This document shows positions 42,808-51,216 of a stretch of 64,000 bases of DNA, in pieces; the stretch's first letter is position 1; the number at the start of each line of letters is the position of its first letter. Below the pieces are notes generated by a model that saw only the letters and a program-made list of their open reading frames with translations, was not told the DNA's origin and searched no databases. Both the position numbers and the translations under genes were made by a program. Source of the DNA: JAJNBA01 sp963842295. GTDB taxonomy: Bacteria; Actinomycetota; UBA4738; HRBIN12. The stretch spans positions 186,001-250,000 of the forward strand of contig CAWJFY010000007.1 of the NCBI GenBank assembly GCA_963842295.1. The letters run 5' to 3'.

Positions 42808-44229
42808 TCATCGATACGTGTCCCCGAGCTCCCGGACCACGTCCACGATCAGATCCACGTCTTCGGGACGGTTGCGCCAGTTGACCGCCGCCGGCCGGAA
42901 CGCGACCTTCCCGTCGTACTCGGTCATGCCGAAGAAGACCCGCCCGTCGAGGATCGCCTCCTCCCCGATCTTGCGATTCAGCTCGTCCAGGCGATCCTCC
43001 GTGTAGCCGCTCGGGTGGTAGCGGAAACACACGATGTTCAGACGCACGTCCGCCAGCCGCTCGAGATCCGGCTCCTCGTCGACCCGCCGAGCGAGGTGCC
43101 GCGCTAGGTCGAGATGCTTCTCGACGATCGCCTCGTAGCCACTCCGCCCGTACGCGCGAAGGGTCGCCCACACGGTGAACGCCCGTGCCCGTCGCGACAT
43201 CTCGGGCCCAAGGAACCCCCAGGTCGGCTTCGGCCCCAATGGGTCGGGGAGGTACGCAGCGCCGGACGTGAAGACGGGCGCCTGCAGCGCCGGGTCCCTC
43301 ACGAATGCGAAACCGCAGTCATAGGGAACGTTCAGCCACTTGTGGCCGTCGGCGATCACCGAGTCCGCGCGTTCCACGCCCTCGACGAGATGGAGCGACC
43401 GATCCGAGAGGGCGGCGAAGAGTCCGAACGCGCCGTCCACGTGGAGCCAGGCGCCGTGACGCTCCGCGAGGTCGGCCATCGCGGCCAGCGGGTCGAAGTC
43501 GCCGGCGTTCACCTCTCCGGCGCTCGCGATCACGACGGCGGGCGCGTCGCCGAGGGCCTTGAGCTCGCGTTCCAGAGCCGCGAGGTCCAGCCGCCCGATC
43601 CCGTCCGCCGCGAGCTTCCGAACGGCATCCCGCCCCAGTCCCAGCATCGCGAGCGCCTTCGTGTCGCTCGGATGCACGTAGCCCGAGCCGAAGACGGGCA
43701 TCCGCGGTAGTCCGCCGAGGCCCTCCACATCGACGTCCACGCCCTGTCGAAGCCCCCACCATCGCCGGGCGCAGGCCAGCGCGGTGAAGTTCGCCATGGT
43801 TGCGCCGGTGGTGAGGACTCCACCCCACGACTGCGGCAGCCCGAACAGCTCCTTCAACCAGCCGAGCGCGATCGACTCGAGATGCCCGCCGAGCGGCGTG
43901 GCTACCCAGGCGCCCGGGTTCTGGTCCCATGTCGAGGTGAGCCAGTCCGCGCCGAGGGCCGCCGGCGTCGTCCCACCGTTGACGAAGTGGAAGAACTTCG
44001 GCCCGGCAGAGTGCACCAGCCCGCCGCCGCCCTCGATCAACTCCTGCAAGGCCGCGATCGCTCCGACGCCGTCCTCGGGGAGCGATCCCACGAAGGATGC
44101 CGCGGCGTCCTCCGCCTGGGGATCGCGGACGGGACGATCTTCCACGCCGTCGAGGTACTTCCGAGCCTCATCCGCCACGAAGGCGAGGACCGTATCCAGC
44201 TCGTCCGCGTCCGGTGGCGTGGGTGACAT
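42808..44229 (-). CDS. PLP-dependent group II decarboxylase (second, divergent copy)
   Basis: 473 residues. LTTGATMANFTALACAR, LHVDGAFGLFAALS (pyridine-nitrogen aspartate) and VIADGHKWLNVPYD with the PLP lysine define the group II fold. Sequence around the lysine differs from the copy at 28-29 kb (DPHKG there), so substrates are probably different. The ATG is six bases after a TAACGT box. It ends just before the tmRNA promoter. Confidence 0.85.
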   Translation of the reverse strand: MSPTPPDADELDTVLAFVADEARKYLDGVEDRPVRDPQAEDAAASFVGSLPEDGVGAIAALQELIEGGGGLVHSAGPKFFHFVNGGTTPAALGADWLTSTWDQNPGAWVATPLGGHLESIALGWLKELFGLPQSWGGVLTTGATMANFTALACARRWWGLRQGVDVDVEGLGGLPRMPVFGSGYVHPSDTKALAMLGLGRDAVRKLAADGIGRLDLAALERELKALGDAPAVVIASAGEVNAGDFDPLAAMADLAERHGAWLHVDGAFGLFAALSDRSLHLVEGVERADSVIADGHKWLNVPYDCGFAFVRDPALQAPVFTSGAAYLPDPLGPKPTWGFLGPEMSRRARAFTVWATLRAYGRSGYEAIVEKHLDLARHLARRVDEEPDLERLADVRLNIVCFRYHPSGYTEDRLDELNRKIGEEAILDGRVFFGMTEYDGKVAFRPAAVNWRNRPEDVDLIVDVVRELGDTYR

Positions 44230-44235
44230 CGCCCG

Positions 44236-44241
44236 ACGTTA
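44236..44241 (-). promoter_or_regulatory. Candidate -10 box TAACGT for the second decarboxylase
   Basis: TAACGT ends six bases before the ATG at 44229, inside the gap to smpB. Confidence 0.5.
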
Positions 44242-44246
44242 CGACA

Positions 44247-44717
44247 TCAGCGGCGACGTCCGAGCTCTCGTCGCATCTCGCGCTCATGCTCCCGCTCGGC
44301 GATGGCCTGACGTTTCTCATGGCTCCGTCTGCCTCGCGCGAGCGCGAGCTCCACCTTCGCGAGCCCGTGGGTGAAATACACACGCAGCGGCACGAGCGCG
44401 AGCCGGTCCTGCTGCTGCGCGTCCGTGAGCTTCGAGATCTCCTGGCGGTGCAGGAGGAGCTTCCGCGGCCGCACGGGCAGGTGCGACTTCTTGTCTCCCT
44501 GCTCATACGGCGGGATGTGCATCCCTTCCAGCCAGGCCTCGCCGTCCCGCACGCGAGCGAACGCCTCCGCGAGCGACGCCCGTCCCCCGCGGAGGGACTT
44601 CACCTCATCGCCCGTCAGTGCGATGCCGGCCTCGAACGTCTCGAGGATCGAGTAGTCGTGACGCGCTTTGCGGTTGGAGGCGACCGTCTTCTCGCCCTCG
44701 CGATCCTTGCGGCCCAT
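44247..44717 (-). CDS. smpB: SsrA-binding protein SmpB
   Basis: 156 residues: NRKARHDYSILETFEAGIALTG near the N terminus, GDKKSHLPVRPRKLLLHRQEI and the basic C-terminal tail (LARGRRSHEKRQAIAEREHERE) that enters the decoding centre. Brings tmRNA to stalled ribosomes. It lies nine bases after ftsX in the ftsE-ftsX-smpB operon, the usual actinobacterial order. Confidence 0.96.
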   Translation of the reverse strand: MGRKDREGEKTVASNRKARHDYSILETFEAGIALTGDEVKSLRGGRASLAEAFARVRDGEAWLEGMHIPPYEQGDKKSHLPVRPRKLLLHRQEISKLTDAQQQDRLALVPLRVYFTHGLAKVELALARGRRSHEKRQAIAEREHEREMRRELGRRR

Positions 44718-44726
44718 CGGGTGACC

Positions 44727-45649
44727 TCAGACGTCGAGGAAGCGCCGCATGCCGATCGTGCCCGCCACGATGGCGACGAGTGCGGACGCGATGAGGATCC
44801 ACGGCATCACCGCGACGACATCGCTGTTCTTGATGAGCGGCAGCCATGGTGCGGTTCCTCGGAGGTTGTCCACGACGAAGACCTTCACGAGGAAGAGTCC
44901 GGCGATCGCGGCGATCGCCCCGAGCATCGCTTCGACGAGACCCTCGATCAAGAACGGCACACGGATGCGCCAGTTCGTCGCTCCGACCAATCGCATGATG
45001 CCGATCTCTTTGCGCCGGGCGAACATCCCCATCCGAAGGGTATTGGCCACCAACCCGATCGCGGACGCCAGCATGATCACCGCGATGCCGAACACGCTCA
45101 GCGACAGGACCCGCGTGAGCGCGTCGAGGCGGTCGAGCAGCTCCTGATAGTCGGCCACGTAGCGGATACCGGGCTCGGCACACTGTTGATGCGAGTCGCC
45201 ATCCGGTTCGACGACGAACTCGCATCCGAGCGTCGCGGTGATCTCCGCGAAGCGAGCCACTTCCGAGAGTCGCACCCGGAGCGACGTCGGGATCACCGAG
45301 CACGGGGTGTTCTCCGTGAAGATCGGCTGGTTCTCGAAGAGATCCCCGAAATGCTGGCACGACCGTTCCTTGTTCCAGTACTCGACTTGAGCGACGCCTT
45401 CGATCTCCTGCAATCTGTTGGTCAGCCTGCTCACGGTCCCTGTGTTCACTGGATCCGTGAGGTACACCTGCACCTCGACGTTGCCCGTCAGTCGGGTGGT
45501 CACGAGCTGGAACTCCCGCGCGATCAACAGCGAGAGACCGAACAGGAAGAGCGCGATGAATGCGGTCGACATCGCCGCGAACGCCACGACGCCGTTCCGT
45601 CGGAGCCCGGCCGCGGTCTCACGGAAGAAGTACTCGACCCGAGGCGCCA

Positions 45650-45650
<1 letters not shown>
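44727..45650 (-). CDS. ftsX: Cell division protein FtsX
   Basis: 307 residues with four membrane helices: one after the cytosolic N terminus (about 22-42) and three at the C-terminal end. The outer loop between the first two helices (about 45-190) carries cysteines at CQHF, PCSV and GCEF. ARRKEIGIMRLVGATNWRIRVPFLIEG is the FtsX/permease signature. With FtsE it activates cell-wall hydrolases such as RipC at division. Its ATG overlaps the ftsE stop as TGATG. Confidence 0.95.
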
Positions 45651-46327
<677 letters not shown>

Positions 46328-46400
46328 GACATTGAGAATCGACCTAGAAAGGGGTCGGCCCACCGTACCAGGGTCTTCCGCGAGAGCGGGGAAGGTGCTC

Positions 46401-46406
46401 TAGGCT
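46401..46406 (+). promoter_or_regulatory. Candidate -10 box TAGGCT for the YfhO-like gene
   Basis: TAGGCT ends six bases before the GTG at 46413; no ribosome binding site. Confidence 0.5.
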
Positions 46407-46412
46407 GATCCC

Positions 46413-48854
46413 GTGGACGCCGCGGACGCGAGCAGGCTCGCGACGCGCGCGGCACCGCGGATCGCCGTCTGGCTGGGGCCCGCCCTGATCGCCGGCTCCG
46501 TCCTGTTCGCCCTCCGCGGGTTCGCCTTCGGAAGCGGACTGACCAACCAGCACCCTGACCTCCTGACATTCTGGCTGCCGCGCTGGTCCTTCCTCGGCGA
46601 TTCGGTCGTTGCGGGTCAGATCCCGTTGTGGAACCCCTTCGAGATGGCCGGGTATCGCTTCGCCGCAGACCCGCAGAGCGGGTGGCTGTACGCCCCCCCG
46701 ATGCTCTTCTTCTCGCTGTTCTCGCCGGGGTCGGCCTTGCGCCTGTTCATCGTCTTCAACCCGCTGCTCGCCGGTCTCGGGCTGTACGTGTTCCTTCGGA
46801 GGGAAGCTTTGGGGAGAGCGGCGGCATCGGCCGGGGGCCTGGTCCTCGCCATGATGATGTCGACGTCGACGATCGCGATCTCACTGCCGTTCGCCGGAGC
46901 GCTGGCCTGGACGACCCTCCTCCTCGTGGCCGCTTCGGGCTACCGAAGGGCCGAGCGATGGTCTGGCCGGCTCGCTTGGCTCGCGCTCGGTGCGTTCTCG
47001 TGGCTGCAGGTGGCAGCGGCGCACATGAGCCACGGGCTCGTGATCGCGACTGCGTTCGCGACCGCCTATCTGGCGGCCGCCGCGATCGCCGACGCACGGA
47101 CGGGGACGGTCAGCGCAAGATCCGCAGCGGGCCGGGCGGCGCTGTTCGCCCTGGTCCTGCCGCTCGCCGCCCTCCCGATCCTCGTGCCCCACATCGACTT
47201 CCTCGGCGAGTCGAGCCTTCGAGGCGGCTACGGCGCGCTCGGAGACACGGGGCAGTCGGAGGTGGGCGATCCGCTCGGCTCGAACGGTATCTGGGCGGCC
47301 TGGCCCCTGGGCTTCGGCGCCGCGCCGGGCGCCTACGCGGGTGCGGCGGCGCTCGCGTGCGCCCTCCTCGCGGCTCGCGCTCGCCGGCTGCGGACGCTCG
47401 TCGTCGCGACGGGGGGGCTCGCGCTCACAGCCTACGTGCTCACCTCCCCGTTGCTCGTGAGCGCAGCCTGGTTCCGAACCCTCGTGCTCGAGATCCCCTT
47501 CGGTGACGTCTATCTCCACAACCCGGGGCGCCTGCGCTACGTCGCCGTGCTGGCTTTGCCGATCCTGGCTGCGGCGGGCCTCCACGGACTCGTGGATCGC
47601 CCGCTCTCCGCTCGTGCGGCGATCACCTGGCTCGGCGCGGCGGCCTTCATCTTCGTCGTCTGGCCACTCCTCGCCGGAGGGGATCTCGTCCGGTTCGCGA
47701 TGATCGCGGCGATGCTCCTCGTCGCCGGACCGCTCCTCTACGGGTTGGGCACGCGACGATGGCGATGGGCCTCGTCATCCGCCGTCGTCGGCGTGCTCAC
47801 CGTCGAGTTGCTGGTGAGCGCCGTCTACGCGCAGTCCTACGAGGGCGGCACGATCTTCACGGGGTTGGAAACGGGCGACCATCCCAGCCTCGTGCCACAG
47901 GTGCTCCGGTATCCAACGCTGGATGAGGCCACCTTCCTCGCACCCACGCCGATCGTGAAGCACATCAGGGCGGAGCCCGGACGCTACGCCACCTGGGCTC
48001 CCCCGGCGGCATACTTCGAAAAGGGCTACCTCTGGATGAAGTCTCCGGCCGACTGGCCGGCTCTCGCACCCACCCGAGGCACGCTGTTCGGCATCCCGGA
48101 CGCCCTGGGCTACAACCCCGTGCAGCTTCCTCGCTATTGGCGCTTCATCCGCGCCACCAACGAGCTCTCGGTGTTCTACAACGCGTCGGTACTCAACCTG
48201 CCGTCCGCCGAGGACGTCCGTCTGCTCGGTCTGCGGTACCTGATCGTCCCGACGGGATTGGAACCCCCCGTCGATGGCCGCGTGGTCGAGGAGGCCGACC
48301 TCTATTCGCTCTGGGAACTCGACGACGCGCAGCCCCCGGCGACCGTTTCTCCCGTGATCGAGTTCGTGGATGACCAGCGTTCGGCGATGAGCGCGATCAC
48401 GACGGGAGGCTTCGATCCATCGGAGCAGGCGGTGATCGAGTTGCCCTCCGATGTGTTCGCGTGCGTCGGCGATTGCTCGCCCCCCGCCGATGCCTCCACC
48501 AGGACGATCTCCGGTTCCGAGCTGGTGATCCAGATCCCGGCGACGGATGGAGGCATCCTCACGATCCGGAACGCGTACGACGCGGGATGGGGGGCCGAGA
48601 TCGACGGCCGTCCGGCCCGCACCCTTCCGGTCGATGGATTCCTACAAGGGGTCGTCCTCGGACCGAGCGCGAGGGAGGTCGTACTCACCTATCACGACGA
48701 CGCGGTCATGCTCGGCCTCGCGCTCGGCGCCGCGATCTGGGCGACGCTCCTCGCCGCGCCCTTCCTCGTGCTCATGCTCGAGCGTCGCGCTGCTGCCGGG
48801 AACATCGCTCCACGTCGCTCTACGCCGTCTCGCCCACGGCCGCCCGTCGCCTGA
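46413..48854 (+). CDS. YfhO-like polytopic membrane protein
   Basis: 813 residues. About twelve hydrophobic segments fill the first 480 residues, then an extracytoplasmic domain of about 270 residues, then one last helix. WLPRWSFLGDSVVAGQIPLWNPFEMAGYRFAADPQSGWLYAPPM is the typical YfhO/GT-C-like first loop; a D/N-P-x-W-N segment of this kind forms the sugar-lipid site in GT-C glycosyltransferases. B. subtilis YfhO helps glycosylate lipoteichoic acid. Here an envelope glycosyltransferase role is inferred. Its 3' end overlaps prfB by 35 bases on the other strand. Confidence 0.75.
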   Translation: MDAADASRLATRAAPRIAVWLGPALIAGSVLFALRGFAFGSGLTNQHPDLLTFWLPRWSFLGDSVVAGQIPLWNPFEMAGYRFAADPQSGWLYAPPMLFFSLFSPGSALRLFIVFNPLLAGLGLYVFLRREALGRAAASAGGLVLAMMMSTSTIAISLPFAGALAWTTLLLVAASGYRRAERWSGRLAWLALGAFSWLQVAAAHMSHGLVIATAFATAYLAAAAIADARTGTVSARSAAGRAALFALVLPLAALPILVPHIDFLGESSLRGGYGALGDTGQSEVGDPLGSNGIWAAWPLGFGAAPGAYAGAAALACALLAARARRLRTLVVATGGLALTAYVLTSPLLVSAAWFRTLVLEIPFGDVYLHNPGRLRYVAVLALPILAAAGLHGLVDRPLSARAAITWLGAAAFIFVVWPLLAGGDLVRFAMIAAMLLVAGPLLYGLGTRRWRWASSSAVVGVLTVELLVSAVYAQSYEGGTIFTGLETGDHPSLVPQVLRYPTLDEATFLAPTPIVKHIRAEPGRYATWAPPAAYFEKGYLWMKSPADWPALAPTRGTLFGIPDALGYNPVQLPRYWRFIRATNELSVFYNASVLNLPSAEDVRLLGLRYLIVPTGLEPPVDGRVVEEADLYSLWELDDAQPPATVSPVIEFVDDQRSAMSAITTGGFDPSEQAVIELPSDVFACVGDCSPPADASTRTISGSELVIQIPATDGGILTIRNAYDAGWGAEIDGRPARTLPVDGFLQGVVLGPSAREVVLTYHDDAVMLGLALGAAIWATLLAAPFLVLMLERRAAAGNIAPRRSTPSRPRPPVA

Positions 48855-49936
48855 GCTCGCCCTCGATGAACCGATCGATCTCGCCGCCGAGGACGCGAGA
48901 CGGGTCGCCCACCTCGACGTCCGTCCGATGGTCCTTCACCATCTGGTACGGGGCGAGCACGTAGGAGCGGATCTGCGATCCGAAGTCCACGGCCTTCCGC
49001 TCTCCCCGGAGCTCGTTCATCTCCTCTTCTCGCCTGCGGCGCTCGAGCTCGGCCAGGCGAGCTTTCAAGATCCGCATCGCGACCGCACGGTTCTGGAGCT
49101 GCGAGCGTTCGTTCTGACACGCCACGACGATCCCCGACGGGATGTGCGTGATCCGCACGGCCGAGTCCGTCGTGTTGACCGACTGCCCGCCAGGCCCGGA
49201 CGAGCGGAAGACGTCGATCCGAAGGTCCTCCTCGGGGATCTCGACCTCCTCCTCCTCGGACCGCTCGAGCAGCGGGATCACGTCGAGAGCGGCGAAGGAG
49301 GTATGTCGCCGCTTCTGCGCGTCGAAAGGACTGATCCGGACCAGACGATGGACGCCCCGCTCGGCCGACAGGAGCCCGTAGGCGTTCGCCCCGTGGAGCA
49401 TGAACGTCGCGGACTTGATCCCAGCTTCCTCGCCGTGGTGGATCTCATCCACTTCCATCCGGAAACCGCGCTTCTCCGCCCACCTCGCGTACATCCGGAG
49501 CAGCATGTCCGCCCAGTCCTGCGACTCGGTGCCCCCGGCGCCGGCCTGCAAGGTTGCGATCGCATCGTGGTCGTCGTACGGACCCGAGAACAGCGCCGCG
49601 AGCTCGACCGTCTCGAGCTCCTGCTCGAGACGGTCGAGCCCTGATTCCAGCTCTTTCGTCAGCTCCGGATCGGCTTCGTCCGCGAGCAGCTCATCTATCG
49701 CCTCGAGGTTCTGGAGGGTGCTCTCGAGGCGGTCGTGGCGGTCGACCTGCTCGTGCAAGCGGGAGAGGCGCCGGGTCAGCTCCTCCGCGCGGGACTGGTC
49801 GTCCCACAGCCCGGGGTCCGAGGTCTGTCGCTCCAGGTCACCCAGCTGGGCACGCTTGCCGTCGACGTCAAAGGAACTCCTTGGCTGCCACGATGCGGTC
49901 CCGGAGCTTGCGGAGCCGTTCGGTGTGATCGCTCAT
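48820..49936 (-). CDS. prfB: Peptide chain release factor 2, expressed by programmed +1 frameshift
   Basis: Reads UAA/UGA. The frame starts at ATG 49936 and stops after 22 codons at a TGA (49870-49868). The site AAGGAG-TTC-CTT-TGA-C is the conserved RF2 frameshift signal: a Shine-Dalgarno-like AAGGAG three bases from CTT, slippage from CTT to TTT, then GAC in the +1 frame. The rest continues from 49869 to 48820 and gives about 371 residues, with the RF2 tripeptide in RISPFD and the catalytic GGQ in SGPGGQSVN. RF2 scarcity promotes its own frameshift, a feedback loop. The ATG is seven bases from TAGAAT. Confidence 0.95.
49867..49882 (-). promoter_or_regulatory. Programmed +1 ribosomal frameshift site of prfB
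   Basis: On the minus strand the site reads AAGGAGTTCCTTTGAC: internal Shine-Dalgarno, spacer of three, slippery CTT, in-frame stop TGA, then C. Only a shift into +1 joins the N-terminal 22 codons to the main RF2 frame. Confidence 0.95.
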
Positions 49937-49943
49937 GCCGTCG

Positions 49944-49949
49944 ATTCTA
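49944..49949 (-). promoter_or_regulatory. Candidate -10 box TAGAAT for leaderless prfB
   Basis: TAGAAT ends seven bases before the prfB ATG, with no Shine-Dalgarno between. Confidence 0.55.
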
Positions 49950-50048
49950 GTGGTCGTCCCTCGAGTTCCCGCTGGTCGCGGGGTCGGGAGTGATGAACGT
50001 CACCCTCGTGAGGTGCCGTGGACCACCGCCCGCCGCGGGCCGGCTCCC

Positions 50049-50054
50049 TATCCT
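50049..50054 (+). promoter_or_regulatory. Candidate -10 box TATCCT before the small membrane protein gene
   Basis: TATCCT precedes a leader of about 25 bases that includes AAAGGA seven bases before the GTG at 50086. Confidence 0.45.
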
Positions 50055-50085
50055 CGGGGGTCAGTCACCACGAAAGGACGACCCG

Positions 50086-50310
50086 GTGAGCACAAGCATC
50101 GAGACCATCAGCCCGGGGTTCGCATGGAACGCGACGCGGGTGGCGAGTGTACTGATGATCGTGATCGTCGCCGTCATCGCGCTGGTCTTCTGGCCGGCGT
50201 TCGAGACGTCGGAACCAGGAGCGCCGAAGGGCCGGCAGACCAACGGACTCGCGGCGCCGCACGAACAAGTCGTGGTCAACGGAGAAGCCTGTCCGCAGTG
50301 CCTCCCGTGA
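50086..50310 (+). CDS. Small single-pass membrane protein with C-terminal VNGEACPQC tail
   Basis: 74 residues I do not recognise. Residues 1-17 are polar, 18-38 form one membrane helix (VASVLMIVIVAVIALVFWPAF), and 39-74 a hydrophilic tail ending QVVVNGEACPQCLP, with C69 and C72 as a CxxC pair four residues from... the C terminus. The downstream gene ends in nearly the same way (IIVNGEACMQCR), so the two share a functional tail. CxxC may bind metal or heme or form a redox disulfide. The GTG follows AAAGGA; a strong terminator follows the stop by 31 bases, so it is transcribed alone. Confidence 0.65.
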   Translation: MSTSIETISPGFAWNATRVASVLMIVIVAVIALVFWPAFETSEPGAPKGRQTNGLAAPHEQVVVNGEACPQCLP

Positions 50311-50340
50311 CCTGAGAGCGAGAGGTACCCCCCTCTCATC

Positions 50341-50384
50341 GGCGGCCGGCCGGGCCGAAGGAGCCCGGCCGGCCGCCTCCTTTT
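50341..50384 (+). terminator. Intrinsic terminator after the small CxxC membrane protein
   Basis: A perfect 15-bp stem (GGCGGCCGGCCGGGC with its complement, 7-base loop) is followed by TCCTTTT, a classical rho-independent terminator. Confidence 0.9.
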
Positions 50385-50534
50385 CATAGGTCCGGCGCCG
50401 GATCCATGGGTCCCGGGCCGGAGGCCCGATCTCCCACGCTGGCGCCCGCTCGCCACGCGCCCGAGGCCGAGCGGCGGCACCGGATCGGTGTGGCGAACGT
50501 CACCACCGGCCGGTGCGTGTCGGCACCGACTTCA

Positions 50535-50603
50535 CGACGACCCGTCCGTAGGGTCGCCTCATCAGGCAAAGGTCCCCAGGGGACCGGAGAGGAAGGGGGA
50601 GCC
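50535..50603 (+). promoter_or_regulatory. Leader of the repeat-bearing CxxC protein, with three small hairpins
   Basis: Between the terminator and the ATG at 50604 are CGACCC/GGGTCG, GCCT/AGGC with CATC loop, and GGTCCC/GGGACC, in a row just before a strong ribosome binding site (GGAGAGGAAGGGGGAG). A TAGGGT at 50549 could be a -10 box instead, in which case only the last two would be transcribed. The rest of 50385-50534 shows nothing I can name. Confidence 0.35.
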
Positions 50604-51152
50604 ATGAGCGCGCAGGGAGGAACCCTCCAGAGGCGAGGGACCATCGAGCTGCCGATGTGGCCCGTGGCCGTCCTCGTGGTCGTCGCGGTCGCTGCGGCGG
50701 TCGGGATGACGTTGCTGAGGGACGCGGGGCAGACGACGTTCGTGACATCGGTCACGGACAGCGAACGGCTCGCCAACTCCACCGCCGCGGTCCGTGAGCA
50801 GGGGGCAGTCGCACCGGCGATCCCCGCGATCCGGCCGATCGATCTCACGGTGCTGGAGAACTCGAGCGCAGCGGTGCGTGAGCAGGGAGCGATGCTCCCC
50901 GCGACCGTGGGCGTCTCCCACGTGGCGCCGTCGCTGCACTCGCGGGGCTTCGCCGGCTTCGAGAACCCCGGTGCCTACATCACCCAGGCACCGGCGTACG
51001 CGCCCGGCCTGGAGTACGCCGGCGCCTACATCACCGAGGCTCCGGCCTTCGCACCCGGCCTCGAGAACCCGGGTGCCTACCCGGCCGAGGTCGTTGCACC
51101 GGCAGAGGGCCCGATCATCGTGAACGGCGAGGCCTGCATGCAGTGCAGGTGA
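50604..51152 (+). CDS. Membrane-anchored repeat protein with C-terminal VNGEACMQC tail
   Basis: 182 residues I do not recognise. A basic N terminus (QRRG), one membrane helix at about 18-37, then a long outer part. It holds two copies of NS(T/S)AAVREQGA (58-68 and 86-96) and three of a 17-residue unit E(N/Y)(P/A)GAYITxAPAxAPGL (from 120, 137 and 154, the last incomplete), and ends PIIVNGEACMQCR with C178 and C181. The tail is shared with the 74-residue protein upstream. Low-complexity Ala/Pro/Gly repeats suggest an extended stalk presenting the CxxC end. The ATG follows a strong purine-rich site. Confidence 0.65.
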   Translation: MSAQGGTLQRRGTIELPMWPVAVLVVVAVAAAVGMTLLRDAGQTTFVTSVTDSERLANSTAAVREQGAVAPAIPAIRPIDLTVLENSSAAVREQGAMLPATVGVSHVAPSLHSRGFAGFENPGAYITQAPAYAPGLEYAGAYITEAPAFAPGLENPGAYPAEVVAPAEGPIIVNGEACMQCR

Positions 51153-51173
51153 TGCCTCCCGTCACGGACACAC

Positions 51174-51204
51174 GAAGGGGCCGGCGCGACGCGCCGGCCC
51201 TTTC
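51174..51204. terminator. Terminator hairpin between the repeat protein and secA
   Basis: GGGCCGGCGC pairs with GCGCCGGCCC around GAC, extendable by the flanking GAAG/TTTC to about 14 bp, with TTT following on the plus strand. It lies between two convergent genes and could serve both. Confidence 0.75.
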
Positions 51205-51216
51205 AGCGTGCCGCGA

